Part shown: positions 33,557 to 42,640 of the stretch, piece by piece
Layout of the letters: the number at the start of each line of letters is the position of its first letter
How positions within the stretch are numbered: position 1 is the stretch's first letter
Origin: Bradyrhizobium sp. BR13661
Lineage (GTDB): Bacteria > Pseudomonadota > Alphaproteobacteria > Rhizobiales > Xanthobacteraceae
Length of the DNA: 64,000 nucleotides
Assembly (NCBI RefSeq): GCF_029892425.1
Contig: NZ_JARXWB010000011.1
Location: 1 to 64,000 of the forward strand
Reading direction: 5' to 3'
The notes under the pieces: generated by a model
Database searches by the model: none
Told to the model about the DNA's origin: nothing
What the model saw: the letters and a program-made list of their open reading frames with translations, nothing else
Program-made: the position numbers and the translations under genes

Positions 33557-33803
33557 CCGGTATTTCCTTCCCTCAGTAAATTGCTGGCGCCCTGTTTAGC
33601 GAGTTTGCCGTGCCGTGCAAATCGAGCAAACTCCGCTAAGCGGAATTAGTCCAGACCGGTTGTTGCCCCCATGCCGGAGCCGCAGATGGGCCTGCGATCG
33701 ACGCTTGTCAGGGCCATGGCTTTTTCAGATCATCGGGCGCAAGAAGAGACTGCGCGCCGCCCCATGGGGCAGGAGGCGCCAATGGCAAAACACGGGGAAC
33801 GCA

Positions 33804-34868
33804 GTGGCGGAGAGTGACAATATCGTCGTCGAGACCGCGGAGAAGATCTTCGCCGATCTTGCCGATCCGCAAACCATCAACAACGACAAGACAAATTCGT
33901 GGCAGGCGCCGCTGTGGCAGGCGCTGAGCGAAGCAGGCTTGCCCTTGTCCTGGGTGCCCGACGAGCTCGGCGGCTCCGGCGCCAGCCTTGCCGACGGCTT
34001 TGCCCTGCTGAACGCTGCGGGCCGCTTCGCAGTCGCGGTTCCACTGGCCGAGACCATGCTGGCGGGCTGGCTGCTGGCGCAGGCGAAGATCACGTCGCCC
34101 GAAGGCGAGATGACAGCGCTGCCGGCGTCACCGAAGGATCGCGTCACCCTTGATGCCGACGGCGCACTCTCTGGCCGCTGCCGCGGCGTGCCCTTTGCCA
34201 AAGCGGCAAAACACTTTGCGGTGCTCGCGCATGGCAAGGACGGTGTCTCGATCGCGCTGGTCGATGCTTCGAAGGGCCGGATCGAATCCGGGCTCAATGT
34301 CGGCTACGACCACAGCGACACCGTCACGCTCGACAAGGTCCAGCCCATCACCATCAAGGCCGCGCCTGATGGCGTCGACCAGACCAATCTGATGCTGATG
34401 GGCGGCGTCGCGCGCAGCCTGCAAATCGCCGGCGCGCTGGAATCCATGCTCGACATCTCCGTGCGCTATTCCAACGAGCGCGTCGCCTTCGAAAAGAAGA
34501 TCTCGAAATTCCAGGCCGTGCAGCACAATCTCGCGCGCCTCGCCGGCGAATCCGCCGCGGCACTTGCGGCCGCGACCTCCGCCGCCGACGCCATCGCGAA
34601 CGCAAAATCGTTCAACGACGAAGTTTATCTCGAAGCCGCCGCTGCAAAGATCCGCTGCGCGGAAGCGGCCGAAAAAGGCGGCGGCATCGCGCATCAGGTT
34701 CACGGTGCGATCGGGTTCACCATCGAGCACATCCTGCACCGCTATTCGCTGCGGGCGCTGGCCTGGCGCGACGATTTCGGTTCGGAGAGCTACTGGGCCG
34801 TCGAGCTCGGCAAGCTGGTCGCGCGCCGAGGCGCCGACGAATTGTGGCCGCTCGTGGCATCGCGCTGA
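33804..34868 (+). CDS. Acyl-CoA dehydrogenase family protein, short partner subunit
   Basis: A 354-residue protein with the acyl-CoA dehydrogenase fold but weaker conservation: PDELGGSGASLADGFAL in the N-terminal domain and QVHGAIGFTIEHILHRY near the C-terminus. It lacks a clear MTEPGTGSD-type FAD segment. Such short members commonly pair with a neighbouring full-length dehydrogenase as alpha2beta2 enzymes in steroid and cyclic-acid degradation. The start is a GTG at 33804 after GGGGA; the longer frame upstream is not convincing. Confidence 0.84.
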   Translation: MAESDNIVVETAEKIFADLADPQTINNDKTNSWQAPLWQALSEAGLPLSWVPDELGGSGASLADGFALLNAAGRFAVAVPLAETMLAGWLLAQAKITSPEGEMTALPASPKDRVTLDADGALSGRCRGVPFAKAAKHFAVLAHGKDGVSIALVDASKGRIESGLNVGYDHSDTVTLDKVQPITIKAAPDGVDQTNLMLMGGVARSLQIAGALESMLDISVRYSNERVAFEKKISKFQAVQHNLARLAGESAAALAAATSAADAIANAKSFNDEVYLEAAAAKIRCAEAAEKGGGIAHQVHGAIGFTIEHILHRYSLRALAWRDDFGSESYWAVELGKLVARRGADELWPLVASR

Positions 34869-34884
34869 TCGGGAGACGAAACAT

Positions 34885-36045
34885 ATGACCGCTGCCCTCC
34901 GTTTCGATCCGATACGCTTGCCCGAGAAATGCGAGCAATTGCGCAAGGAAGTGCGCGCCTTCCTCGCCGAGGAAATTGCCGCCGGCACCTTCGATCCGCA
35001 CAAGCCCAACCGCGAAGATACCGACGTGCCGGAGTTTTCCCGGAAAGTCGGCGCCAAGGGCTGGCTGGGCATGACCTGGCCGAAGAAATATGGCGGCCAG
35101 GAGCGCTCCTTCCTCGAGCGCTATGTGGTGACCGAAGAGATGCGCGTGGCGAACGCGCCGACGCGGCGTTTCTTCGTCGCCGACCGCCAGAGTGGCCCGG
35201 TGCTGCTGAAATACGCGCCCGAACATATCAAGATGGACATCCTGCCGCGCATCTGCCGCGGCGAGATCTGCTTTGCCATCGGCATGAGCGAGCCAAACTC
35301 CGGTTCGGACCTGTTCGCGGCAAAGACGCGCGCGACCAAGACCGATGGCGGCTATCTCATCAACGGCACCAAGATCTGGACCTCGTCGGCGCATATCGCC
35401 GACTACATGATCGCGATCTTCCGGACGTCGCCACCGACCAAGGAAAACCGCCGTCACGGCCTGACCCAGTTCCTGGTCAAGATGAAGCAACCGGGCATCA
35501 AGGTGAACCCGATCGGCCAGATCACCGGCCAATACGAGTTCAACGAGGTCGTGTTCACCGACTTCTTCGTGCCGGATGATCACGTGCTCGGCGAAGTCGA
35601 CGGCGCCTGGAAGCAGGCAACGAGCGAGCTCGCCTATGAACGCTCCGGCCCCGAGCGCTTCCTCGAGACCTATTACGTACTGACCGAGCTCGTGCGCGCA
35701 GTCGGTCCTCATCCGGACACGCGCAGCGCCGAAGGCATCGGCCGGCTCGTCGCGCAGCTGCACACCATGCGGCGCATGTCGGTCTCGGTGGCCGGCATGC
35801 TGCAAGCCGGCAAGGAGCCGGTGGTGGAGGCGTCCATCGTCAAGGACATCGGCACGGTCTGGGAGCAGCAGCTCCCGCATCGCGTGCGCGACCTTGCCGC
35901 CTTCGTCGAGGAGACCGCGACCAACCGCGAGACGCTGGAGCGGCAGCTCGACTTCGCCATCAAGACCGCACCGAAACTCACCATCCAGGGCGGCACGACG
36001 GAAGTGCTGCGCGGCATCATCGCGCGCGGACTTGGTTTGCGCTAG
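34885..36045 (+). CDS. Acyl-CoA dehydrogenase
   Basis: A 386-residue flavoenzyme with the FAD-contact motif AIGMSEPNSGSDLFAAKT (about 132-149), the KIWTSSAH strand and C-terminal TIQGGTTEVLRGIIARG. It starts 16 bases after the short partner gene and likely forms a heteromeric enzyme with it. It oxidises an unknown acyl-CoA, passing electrons to ETF. The C-terminal codons and stop are duplicated in tandem just downstream (see findings). Confidence 0.92.
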   Translation: MTAALRFDPIRLPEKCEQLRKEVRAFLAEEIAAGTFDPHKPNREDTDVPEFSRKVGAKGWLGMTWPKKYGGQERSFLERYVVTEEMRVANAPTRRFFVADRQSGPVLLKYAPEHIKMDILPRICRGEICFAIGMSEPNSGSDLFAAKTRATKTDGGYLINGTKIWTSSAHIADYMIAIFRTSPPTKENRRHGLTQFLVKMKQPGIKVNPIGQITGQYEFNEVVFTDFFVPDDHVLGEVDGAWKQATSELAYERSGPERFLETYYVLTELVRAVGPHPDTRSAEGIGRLVAQLHTMRRMSVSVAGMLQAGKEPVVEASIVKDIGTVWEQQLPHRVRDLAAFVEETATNRETLERQLDFAIKTAPKLTIQGGTTEVLRGIIARGLGLR

Positions 36046-36084
36046 TCGCGCGGACTGGGCCTGCGCTAATCATTCGAGGACATC

Positions 36085-36903
36085 ATGACCACCTACAAAG
36101 ATATCGGCGTCGAGAAGGTCGGGCACGTCGGCACCATCGAGATCCGCAGGCCTCCGCTCAACTTCTTCGACATCGCGCTGATCAATCAGATCGCGGACGC
36201 GCTCGACGAATTCGACCGCGACATCGAGATCCGCGCGTCCGTTCTCTCGGCGCAGGGCAAGGCGTTCTGCGCCGGCGCCAATTTCGGCGACCCGGCGCGG
36301 CAGGCGCAGGAGGCTCAGGAAGCGGAGAAGAAGGCCAAGGGCGATCCGGCCGACAGCCTCGGCCCGATCAACCATCTCTACATCCAGGCCGTGCGTATCT
36401 TCCGCGCCAAGAAGCCGATCGTCGCAGCCGTGCAGGGAGCTGCCATCGGCGGCGGCCTCGGGCTTGCCGTGTCGGCGGATTTCCGCGTTACCTGCCCCGA
36501 AGCGCGATTCTCGGCGAACTTCACAAAACTCGGCTTCCATCCCGGTTTCGGCCTGACGACGACGCTGCCCGAGCTGATCGGCAAGAACAACGCCGAGCTG
36601 ATGTTCTACACCAGCCGCCGCGTCACCGGCGAAGAAGCGTACAAGTGGGGCCTCGCCAACGAGCTGGTGCCGCAGGACCAAGTGAAGGCGGCGGCGATGA
36701 AGCTCGCCGGCGAGATCGCCGAATGCTCTCCGCTCGGCCTGCTCTCCACCCGCGCCACGATGCGCGCAGGACTCGCCGATCGTGTCATGGCCGCGACCAA
36801 CCACGAGCTCGCCGAGCAGACCCGCCTGCGCGCGACAGAAGACTTCAAGGAAGGCGTGAAGGCGACTGAAGAACGTCGCGTTGCGAATTTTAGGGGGAGG
36901 TAG
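36085..36903 (+). CDS. Enoyl-CoA hydratase/isomerase family protein
   Basis: A 272-residue crotonase-fold protein with GKAFCAGANFGDP (about 57-69) and VQGAAIGGGLGLAVSADFRV (about 114-133) lining the oxyanion hole. A charged insert rich in Gln, Glu and Lys (about 72-92) sits between them. It follows the paired dehydrogenases on the same strand and should act on their enoyl-CoA product. Confidence 0.9.
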   Translation: MTTYKDIGVEKVGHVGTIEIRRPPLNFFDIALINQIADALDEFDRDIEIRASVLSAQGKAFCAGANFGDPARQAQEAQEAEKKAKGDPADSLGPINHLYIQAVRIFRAKKPIVAAVQGAAIGGGLGLAVSADFRVTCPEARFSANFTKLGFHPGFGLTTTLPELIGKNNAELMFYTSRRVTGEEAYKWGLANELVPQDQVKAAAMKLAGEIAECSPLGLLSTRATMRAGLADRVMAATNHELAEQTRLRATEDFKEGVKATEERRVANFRGR

Positions 36904-36936
36904 TCAACCTCTCGCACCGGCGCCGCTACATTCTCC

Positions 36937-37073
36937 GCTGTCGTCCCTGCGAACGCAGGGACCCATAATCACAGGGAGAAGTTGTCGCGCGAGCTGGTCA
37001 CCACGAGTCTTCGCCAAACTCTACCCTGTGGTTATGGATCCCGGATCTGCGCTTCGCTTGTCGGGACGACAGC
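36937..37073. repeat. Long paired palindromic repeat
   Basis: Outer arms GCTGTCGTCC and GGACGACAGC are perfect complements. Inner arms ATAATCACAGGG and CCCTGTGGTTAT pair with one mismatch, and CCTGCGAACGCAGG forms a hairpin at the left. A right-hand hairpin is weaker. The element separates the convergent hydratase and VOC genes. Confidence 0.75.
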
Positions 37074-37091
37074 TGCGTGTGAGGCAACCGC

Positions 37092-37847
37092 TCAGGCCGC
37101 GAGTCGGAACGTCACGCCACCCAGCAAAAACTCATTCCCTGCCACCGCGAGTCCCTTCGACCTCGCGACATGCAGCATGTGCGCTGTATCCACGACCCGA
37201 AACTCGAGCGCGCTCATGATCTCGCTGGCGCCCTTCACGAAGCGGAAGGTCGCGTTGGGTAGCTTCAATTCGGAGCCATCAGCCGCAACGCCGACGATCC
37301 TGCCCCAATGCGCCGCCAGCCCCTGCGGGTCGGGGCTCTGCATCTCCACACCGGTCAGCGCCTGCGTCACATCCTTGCGAACGAACTTTTGCCAGTCCGG
37401 CCCGGCCGGCGGATACGCGCCTAGAATGTCATCGCTCCCTTCGGTGTGGTTGAACTCGATGAAGGCGGCCCGGCAGTCGCGCGGGTGGAGCTGGACGCCG
37501 TGATAGGGCGCGTGGTCGATGACGTTGGCGGTACGCACGCCCATGGCATTCGCATGGCGCCCGCGCTCGTCGGGATCATTGCAGCAGAAGATCGCCATGT
37601 AACCGCCGCGGCCACCGGTTTTCTCGATGAAGCGGCCGGCCGTGGTGCCGCCCTTGAACGGCGCGACCACCTCCAACATGATCGTGTCGACCGGAATCAG
37701 CGCGTTTTCCAGGCCGTATTTCGCGACATTGCCGTCGCGGTAGCAGACGGCGAGGCCCATGATCTCGGTGATATCGGAGATAACAGGCGCGAGCTGCGGC
37801 GCGACGAGACAAATCTGCCGCAGCCGCATATAGGGCGCCATGGTCAT
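37092..37847 (-). CDS. VOC/glyoxalase-like family protein
   Basis: A 251-residue protein with two vicinal-oxygen-chelate-like halves: RLRQICLVAPQLAPVISDI at the N-terminus, MLEVVAPF, and FIEFNHTEGS in the middle. It is probably cytoplasmic. The family covers dioxygenases, isomerases and epimerases; the role here may be to process an intermediate of the CoA cluster. Its ATG overlaps the stop of the upstream hydratase by four bases (ATGA), showing translational coupling. Confidence 0.8.
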   Translation of the reverse strand: MTMAPYMRLRQICLVAPQLAPVISDITEIMGLAVCYRDGNVAKYGLENALIPVDTIMLEVVAPFKGGTTAGRFIEKTGGRGGYMAIFCCNDPDERGRHANAMGVRTANVIDHAPYHGVQLHPRDCRAAFIEFNHTEGSDDILGAYPPAGPDWQKFVRKDVTQALTGVEMQSPDPQGLAAHWGRIVGVAADGSELKLPNATFRFVKGASEIMSALEFRVVDTAHMLHVARSKGLAVAGNEFLLGGVTFRLAA

Positions 37848-38632
37848 GCGCCCCTGAAAGCTGGCTTGCGCTTTTCGACGAAGGCCTTCGCGGCTTCCTT
37901 GTGATCCTCAGTGTCGCTGCAGCGGGTGTGATGGATCGCTTCGCCGTCGAAACAATCTTCCAGCGGCAGGTGCTCGGCATTGTTGATGTTGCGCTTGATG
38001 AAGCCAAGCGCAATCGACGGTCCCTGCGCCAGCGACAGCGCGAGCTCATGCGCGGCCGCATCGATCTCGGCGTCAGGCACGACCTTGGTCACCATGCCGA
38101 TCGCATGCGCTTCCTTCGCGGTCAGCACCGGCGAGGTCAGATAAAGCTCGCGTGCCCGGGCGCTACCAAGCAGCTGGGTCAGGAAATAGGTGCCGCCGTA
38201 ATCGCCGGAGAAGCCGACTTTTGCGAAGGCTGTCGTGATCTTGCAGGATTCGCTGGCGACGCGGAGATCGCAGGACAGTGCCATCGACAGGCCGGCGCCG
38301 GCTGCCGCGCCATCAAGCTGCGCCACCACGGGCTTCGGCATCTGGTGCAGGATGCGCGAGACCTCCATGCCGCGGCGCAAGTTTGCCATCTTGACTTCGA
38401 ACGGCAGCGGCGCACGTCCGGCCGCCATCGACTTGACGTCGCCGCCGACGCAGAACGAGCCGCCCGCGCCCTTGACCAGCACCGCGCGCACCTCGGGATC
38501 GTCGGCCGCGCGCCGCGCCGCCTCGACGAGACCTGCGACCATCTCGGGATTAAGCGCATTCTTCCGCTCGGGTCGGTTCATGGTGATGGTGAGCAGCCCG
38601 CCTTCGAGCTTTTGCAGGACCATGTCGTTCAT
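37844..38632 (-). CDS. Enoyl-CoA hydratase/isomerase family protein
   Basis: A 262-residue crotonase-fold protein with GGSFCVGGDVKSM (about 57-69) and LDGAAAGAGLSMALSCDLRV (about 105-124) as oxyanion-hole segments. The C-terminal EDHKEAAKAFVEKRKPAF is characteristic of the superfamily. The ATG at 38630-38632 is chosen because the longer frame begins inside a repeat element. It is translationally coupled with the VOC gene downstream. Confidence 0.9.
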   Translation of the reverse strand: MNDMVLQKLEGGLLTITMNRPERKNALNPEMVAGLVEAARRAADDPEVRAVLVKGAGGSFCVGGDVKSMAAGRAPLPFEVKMANLRRGMEVSRILHQMPKPVVAQLDGAAAGAGLSMALSCDLRVASESCKITTAFAKVGFSGDYGGTYFLTQLLGSARARELYLTSPVLTAKEAHAIGMVTKVVPDAEIDAAAHELALSLAQGPSIALGFIKRNINNAEHLPLEDCFDGEAIHHTRCSDTEDHKEAAKAFVEKRKPAFRGA

Positions 38633-38661
38633 GGGACGTCTCCCTTTGTTGTTGTTCTGCT

Positions 38662-38766
38662 CCGTCATTCCGGGGCGCGCGAAGCGCGAGCCCGGAATCC
38701 ATTTCTCAACCGTCACTGCCGCCCGATGGATCCCGGGCTCTCGCTATGCGAGCCCCGGGATGACGG
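38662..38766. repeat. Paired palindromic repeat (two-hairpin element)
   Basis: Outer ends CCGTCAT and ATGACGG pair perfectly. The left half reads ATTCCGGGGC...GCGAGCCCGGAAT and the right half ATCCCGGGCTC...GAGCCCCGGGAT, each a hairpin. A middle segment is bounded by ATCCATTT and GATGGAT. The left half shares its signature with the element at 1305. Confidence 0.8.
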
Positions 38767-38784
38767 TGCGACTTCGTCACGCCG

Positions 38785-39990
38785 TCACTTCTTCACCAGC
38801 GGGCAGCGCGACTGTTCCAGCGACTGGAATGCCTCGTTGCCGGGAACCGTGGCGAGCAGCTTGTAATCGTCCCAGCGGCCCTTGGATTCCGACGGCTTCT
38901 TGACCTCGAACAAGTACATGTCGTGGATCATGCGGCCGTCCTCGCGGATCTTGCCGTTATGCGCGAAGAAATCGTTGATCGGCGTCTCCTTCATCACCTT
39001 GATGACGGCAGCAGCATCAGTCGTGCCGGCTGCCTTCACCGCTTTCAGATAGTGCGTGACGGAGGAATAGACGCCAGCCTGCGCCGAAGTTGGCGGCCGC
39101 TTGACACGCTCCTGAAAGCGCTTCGAGAAAGCGCGCGTCTCGTCGTTCATGTCCCAGTAGAAGGCCTCGGCCAGCAGCAGACCCTGCGCGGTCTCAAGCC
39201 CGATCGAGTCGATGTCCGTGACGAAGGCGAGCAACGGCGAGACCTTCTGGCCGCCCTTGGTGATGCCGAACTCGGCCGCCTGCTTGATCGCGTTGACGGT
39301 GTCGCCACCGGCATTGGCAAGCCCGATCACCTTGGCCTTGGACGCCTGCGCCTGAAGCAGGAAGGACGAGAAGTCCGACGTGTTGAGCGGATGGCGCACG
39401 GCGCCGAGCACCTTGCCGCCGCTCTTGGTGACGACGGCGCTGGTGTCCTTCTCCAGATCCTGGCCGAAGGCGTAATCGGCGGTGAGGAAAAACCATGTGT
39501 CGAGGCCCGACCTCACGGCCGCAAGGCCCGTCACATTGGCTTGGCCGTAAGTGTCGAACACGTAGTGGATGGTGGTGGGACCGCAGGCCTCGTTGCTGAG
39601 ACGGATCGAGCCAGGGCCGTTGAACATGATAATCTTGCCCCGCGCTTTCGCGATCTCGCCGGCAGCAAGCGCAGTCGCGGACGCCGCGACGTCATAGATC
39701 ATCTCGACGCCCTGATTGTCGAGCATGTCGCGGGCGATGTTGGCGGACAGGTCGGCCTTGTTCTGATGGTCAGCGGCCAGCACCTGGATCTTGCGTCCGA
39801 GCACTTCGCCGCCGAAATCTTCCACGGCCATCTTGGCCGCGGTCTCGCTACCCGGGCCGGTGATGTCGGCATAGAGGCTCGACATGTCGAGAATGCCGCC
39901 GATCTTCAGGGGAGGCCTGTCCTGGGCCTGCGCAGCACTCGCGCTGAGGGCAAGCGCTGCGGCAAAAATACCCGACAAAATATGCTTCAT
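38785..39990 (-). CDS. Branched-chain-amino-acid-type ABC substrate-binding protein (LivK-like)
   Basis: A 401-residue periplasmic protein with a Sec signal peptide (about 1-23, ending in AAQA) and a Peripla_BP_6 fold beginning PLKIGGILDMSSLYADITGPG. Such proteins in Bradyrhizobium bind amino acids or aromatic and alicyclic acids. No Liv permease or ATPase genes lie beside it, so it may work with components elsewhere. The ATG at 39988-39990 follows GGGAGG. It lies upstream of the hydratase-VOC pair, separated by a repeat. Confidence 0.9.
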   Translation of the reverse strand: MKHILSGIFAAALALSASAAQAQDRPPLKIGGILDMSSLYADITGPGSETAAKMAVEDFGGEVLGRKIQVLAADHQNKADLSANIARDMLDNQGVEMIYDVAASATALAAGEIAKARGKIIMFNGPGSIRLSNEACGPTTIHYVFDTYGQANVTGLAAVRSGLDTWFFLTADYAFGQDLEKDTSAVVTKSGGKVLGAVRHPLNTSDFSSFLLQAQASKAKVIGLANAGGDTVNAIKQAAEFGITKGGQKVSPLLAFVTDIDSIGLETAQGLLLAEAFYWDMNDETRAFSKRFQERVKRPPTSAQAGVYSSVTHYLKAVKAAGTTDAAAVIKVMKETPINDFFAHNGKIREDGRMIHDMYLFEVKKPSESKGRWDDYKLLATVPGNEAFQSLEQSRCPLVKK

Positions 39991-40335
39991 TGAAAACAAC
40001 CTCCCTTGATCGCCTGGCTCTGAATGGCGGCTTGATTATTGCTATTCCCGCAATCATGCCGCATGCGCAAGAGCGCAGCAAGCGCAGGCAGGTTACGGAC
40101 GCACGATTGCCGCGCATGTTTTCCGCAAAGCGGAATGGTGAGCTGCGGCAAATTGTTTCCACTCGTCATTGCGAGCGCAGCGAAGCAGCCAGAGTCTTTC
40201 CGCGGAGGGATTCCGGATCGCTTCGTTGCGCTCGCAATGACGGAGAATGAGGCACCACCGACGTGTCACACTGCGATTTCGTCATCTGCCTCGCTTGAGT
40301 TATAATCGACACTTAACGCAACCTCTCCGGGTCAT
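39991..40335. other. Intergenic region with one repeat, no gene seen
   Basis: A 345-base gap between divergent genes. It contains the repeat at 40164-40242 and presumably two promoters. I see no supported reading frame or RNA gene in the rest. Confidence 0.5.
40164..40242. repeat. Palindromic repeat, CATTGCGAGCG type
   Basis: Long complementary ends: CGTCATTGCGAGCGCAGCGA at the left and CGCTCGCAATGACG at the right, with inner GAAGC/GCTTC. The whole element can fold into one hairpin with a loop near the middle. Its sequence differs from the CCGGGC-type elements, so a second repeat family is present. Confidence 0.8.
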
Positions 40336-41106
40336 GTGACGCAACGCCTTTACATCATCGTTGCATTTCTTCTCATCGCGTGTCGCGCCGCGCTCGCGAC
40401 GCCGTGCCAATTCGAGGCACAGGGCGAAGGCCGTGTCGCGACCATCATCGACGCGCGCAGCGTGCGCCTCGATGACGGCCGCGAAGTCCGCATCATCGGC
40501 ATCGAGGCGACAGCGACGACGACGCAGGCGCTGACCTCTTTGCTCGTCGGCCGCGACGTCACGCTGCGTAGCACGGACGACACGCCCGACCGCTATGGCC
40601 GGCAAAGTGCACTCGTGTTCATCGACGAGAGCGACAAGCCCGTGCAGGCCATGCTCCTCGCCCAGGGCGACGCCGTTGTCTCGGCCGAGATCACCGATAA
40701 GGATTGCGCGGCCGCCCTGCTGGCGTCGGAAGCCGAGGCGCGGCGCCAAAAAAAGGGCAACTGGGCTGACCCGTCGGCCATAAAAAACGCGGAAAGTCCG
40801 GACGATATTTTGGCCGGGATCGGGCGCTTTATGGTGGTGGAGGGCAAAGTCCTGTCGGTCCGGCAAGCTGGGGCAACGACCTACCTCAACTTCGGACGGA
40901 ACTGGACACGCGGCTTTGCTGTGACTATTTCAAAGCGAGCGTTGCCGGCGTTCGAGAGCGTCGGGGTAACCATTAAGTCCCTGGAAAATCGTCGTATTCG
41001 CGTTCGGGGCTGGGTTGAGGGGACTGCGGGGCCGCGTATCGATGTGCGTCTCTTGGGACAGGTTGAATTGCTGGGCGCAAACGAGCCTATTGGGGTAAGG
41101 CCTTAG
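40336..41106 (+). CDS. Secreted thermonuclease-like (SNase) family protein
   Basis: A 256-residue protein with a Sec signal peptide (about 1-22) and an SNase-like OB-fold (about 30-145: GRVATIIDARSVRLDDGREVRIIGIE; RSTDDTPDRYGRQSALVF). The catalytic Arg and Glu of staphylococcal nuclease are not clearly conserved (GIEATA rather than GIDTPE), so nuclease activity is uncertain. A second OB-like region follows. The start is a GTG at 40336. Confidence 0.78.
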   Translation: MTQRLYIIVAFLLIACRAALATPCQFEAQGEGRVATIIDARSVRLDDGREVRIIGIEATATTTQALTSLLVGRDVTLRSTDDTPDRYGRQSALVFIDESDKPVQAMLLAQGDAVVSAEITDKDCAAALLASEAEARRQKKGNWADPSAIKNAESPDDILAGIGRFMVVEGKVLSVRQAGATTYLNFGRNWTRGFAVTISKRALPAFESVGVTIKSLENRRIRVRGWVEGTAGPRIDVRLLGQVELLGANEPIGVRP

Positions 41107-41130
41107 CGGGCCGGGCACGGGTTAAGCGAC

Positions 41131-42630
41131 GTGAATGGGGTGCTAGAACAGCACAAAAAGGGCGAAAAACGCCGCCTCCGGGCTGCGCCGGCGGCGCTTT
41201 GCCTCCTGCTGGGCACGGCATTGGCCGGTTGCGGCGACATGGGCCGGTTCCAGACCGCGACCGCCCCTGCGACCGTCGCGGTGCCCAAGCCGAAGCCGGC
41301 TGTCGCCCAGACCCCTGCCACCGAGAAGGAACACGAGCGCATCCTGGCGAGCTATGGCGGCACCTATGACGACCCCAAGCTCGAAGCACTGGTCAGCAAG
41401 ACCGTCGACCGGCTGGTTGCCGCCTCCGACCGCCCCGACCAGGGCTACAAGGTCACCATCCTGAATTCCGGTGCGGTGAACGCATTCGCGCTGCCGAACG
41501 GCCAGCTCTATGTCACCCGCGGCCTGCTTGCGCTTGCGAGCGATACGTCGGAATTGTCCTCCGTGCTCAGCCACGAGATGGCGCATGTGCTGTCCAAGCA
41601 CGCCGCGATGCGCGAGGACCAGGCGCGCCAGGCCGCGATCGTTACCCGTGTCGTCACCGACATGAGCACCGATCCCGATCTCACCGCGCTCGCACTCGCC
41701 AAGACCAAGCTGACCATGGCGAGCTTTTCGCGCAATCAGGAGTTCGAGGCTGACGGCATCGGCGTCGGCATCTCCGCCAAGGCTCATTTCGATCCCTATG
41801 GGGCCGCCCGGTTCCTGTCGGCGATGGAGCGCAATGCCGAGCTGAAGGTCGGCAAGAGCTCCCTCGACCCGCGCGCGCAGGATTTCACCTCGTCGCATCC
41901 GGCCACGCCCGAGCGGGTGCAGAATGCGCAAACCATCGCGCGGCAATACGTGGCCCCCGAAGGTGGCGAACGCGACCGCGAGAGCTATCTCTCCGCGATC
42001 GACAATCTCGTTTACGGCGAAGACCCCAGCGAGGGCTTTGTCCGCGGCCGGCGGTTCCTGCATCCGAAGCTCGGCTTCACCTTTCAGGCTCCGGACAATT
42101 TCACGCTCGACAACACCGCGCAGGCGGTAATCGGCGTGCGCGAGGGCGGCTCGCAGGCGATGCGCTTCGACGTCGTGCGCGTGCCGGCCGAGCAGTCGCT
42201 CGGCGACTACCTCAATTCCGGCTGGATGGAGGGTGTCGAGAAGGCCTCCACCGAGGACATCATCATCAACGGTTTTCCGGCCGCGTCCGCCACCGCCAAG
42301 GGCGATCAGTGGCAGTTCAAGGTCTATGCGCTGCGCTTCGGCAGCGACGTCTACCGCTTCATCTTCGCCACGCGGCAGAAATCGACCGAGAGCGAGCGCA
42401 ATGCGCGCGAGACGGTCAATTCATTCCGCCGCCTGACGCTCGACGAGATCCAGGCCGCACGTCCGCTGCGCATCAAGGTGATCACCGTGCAGCCCGGCGA
42501 TACCGTGGAATCGCTCTCCCACCGCATGGCCGGCGTCGATCACCCCGCCGAACGCTTTCGCGTGCTCAACGGGCTTGATCGCAACGCACAGGTGAAGGTG
42601 CGCGATCGCGTGAAGATCGTGACGGATTGA
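41131..42630 (+). CDS. M48 family zinc metalloprotease lipoprotein
   Basis: A 499-residue protein. The N-terminus is a lipoprotein signal with lipobox LAGC (Cys34). The peptidase domain has the zinc motif SHEMAH (H148, E149, H152) and the third ligand in NQEFEADGIG. The C-terminal part ends in a LysM-like segment (VITVQPGDTVESLSHRM, about 450-466). It resembles BepA/LoiP-like periplasmic quality-control proteases. The start is a GTG at 41131, which gives the n-region before the lipobox. Confidence 0.87.
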   Translation: MNGVLEQHKKGEKRRLRAAPAALCLLLGTALAGCGDMGRFQTATAPATVAVPKPKPAVAQTPATEKEHERILASYGGTYDDPKLEALVSKTVDRLVAASDRPDQGYKVTILNSGAVNAFALPNGQLYVTRGLLALASDTSELSSVLSHEMAHVLSKHAAMREDQARQAAIVTRVVTDMSTDPDLTALALAKTKLTMASFSRNQEFEADGIGVGISAKAHFDPYGAARFLSAMERNAELKVGKSSLDPRAQDFTSSHPATPERVQNAQTIARQYVAPEGGERDRESYLSAIDNLVYGEDPSEGFVRGRRFLHPKLGFTFQAPDNFTLDNTAQAVIGVREGGSQAMRFDVVRVPAEQSLGDYLNSGWMEGVEKASTEDIIINGFPAASATAKGDQWQFKVYALRFGSDVYRFIFATRQKSTESERNARETVNSFRRLTLDEIQAARPLRIKVITVQPGDTVESLSHRMAGVDHPAERFRVLNGLDRNAQVKVRDRVKIVTD

Positions 42631-42640
42631 GGCGCGGTTC

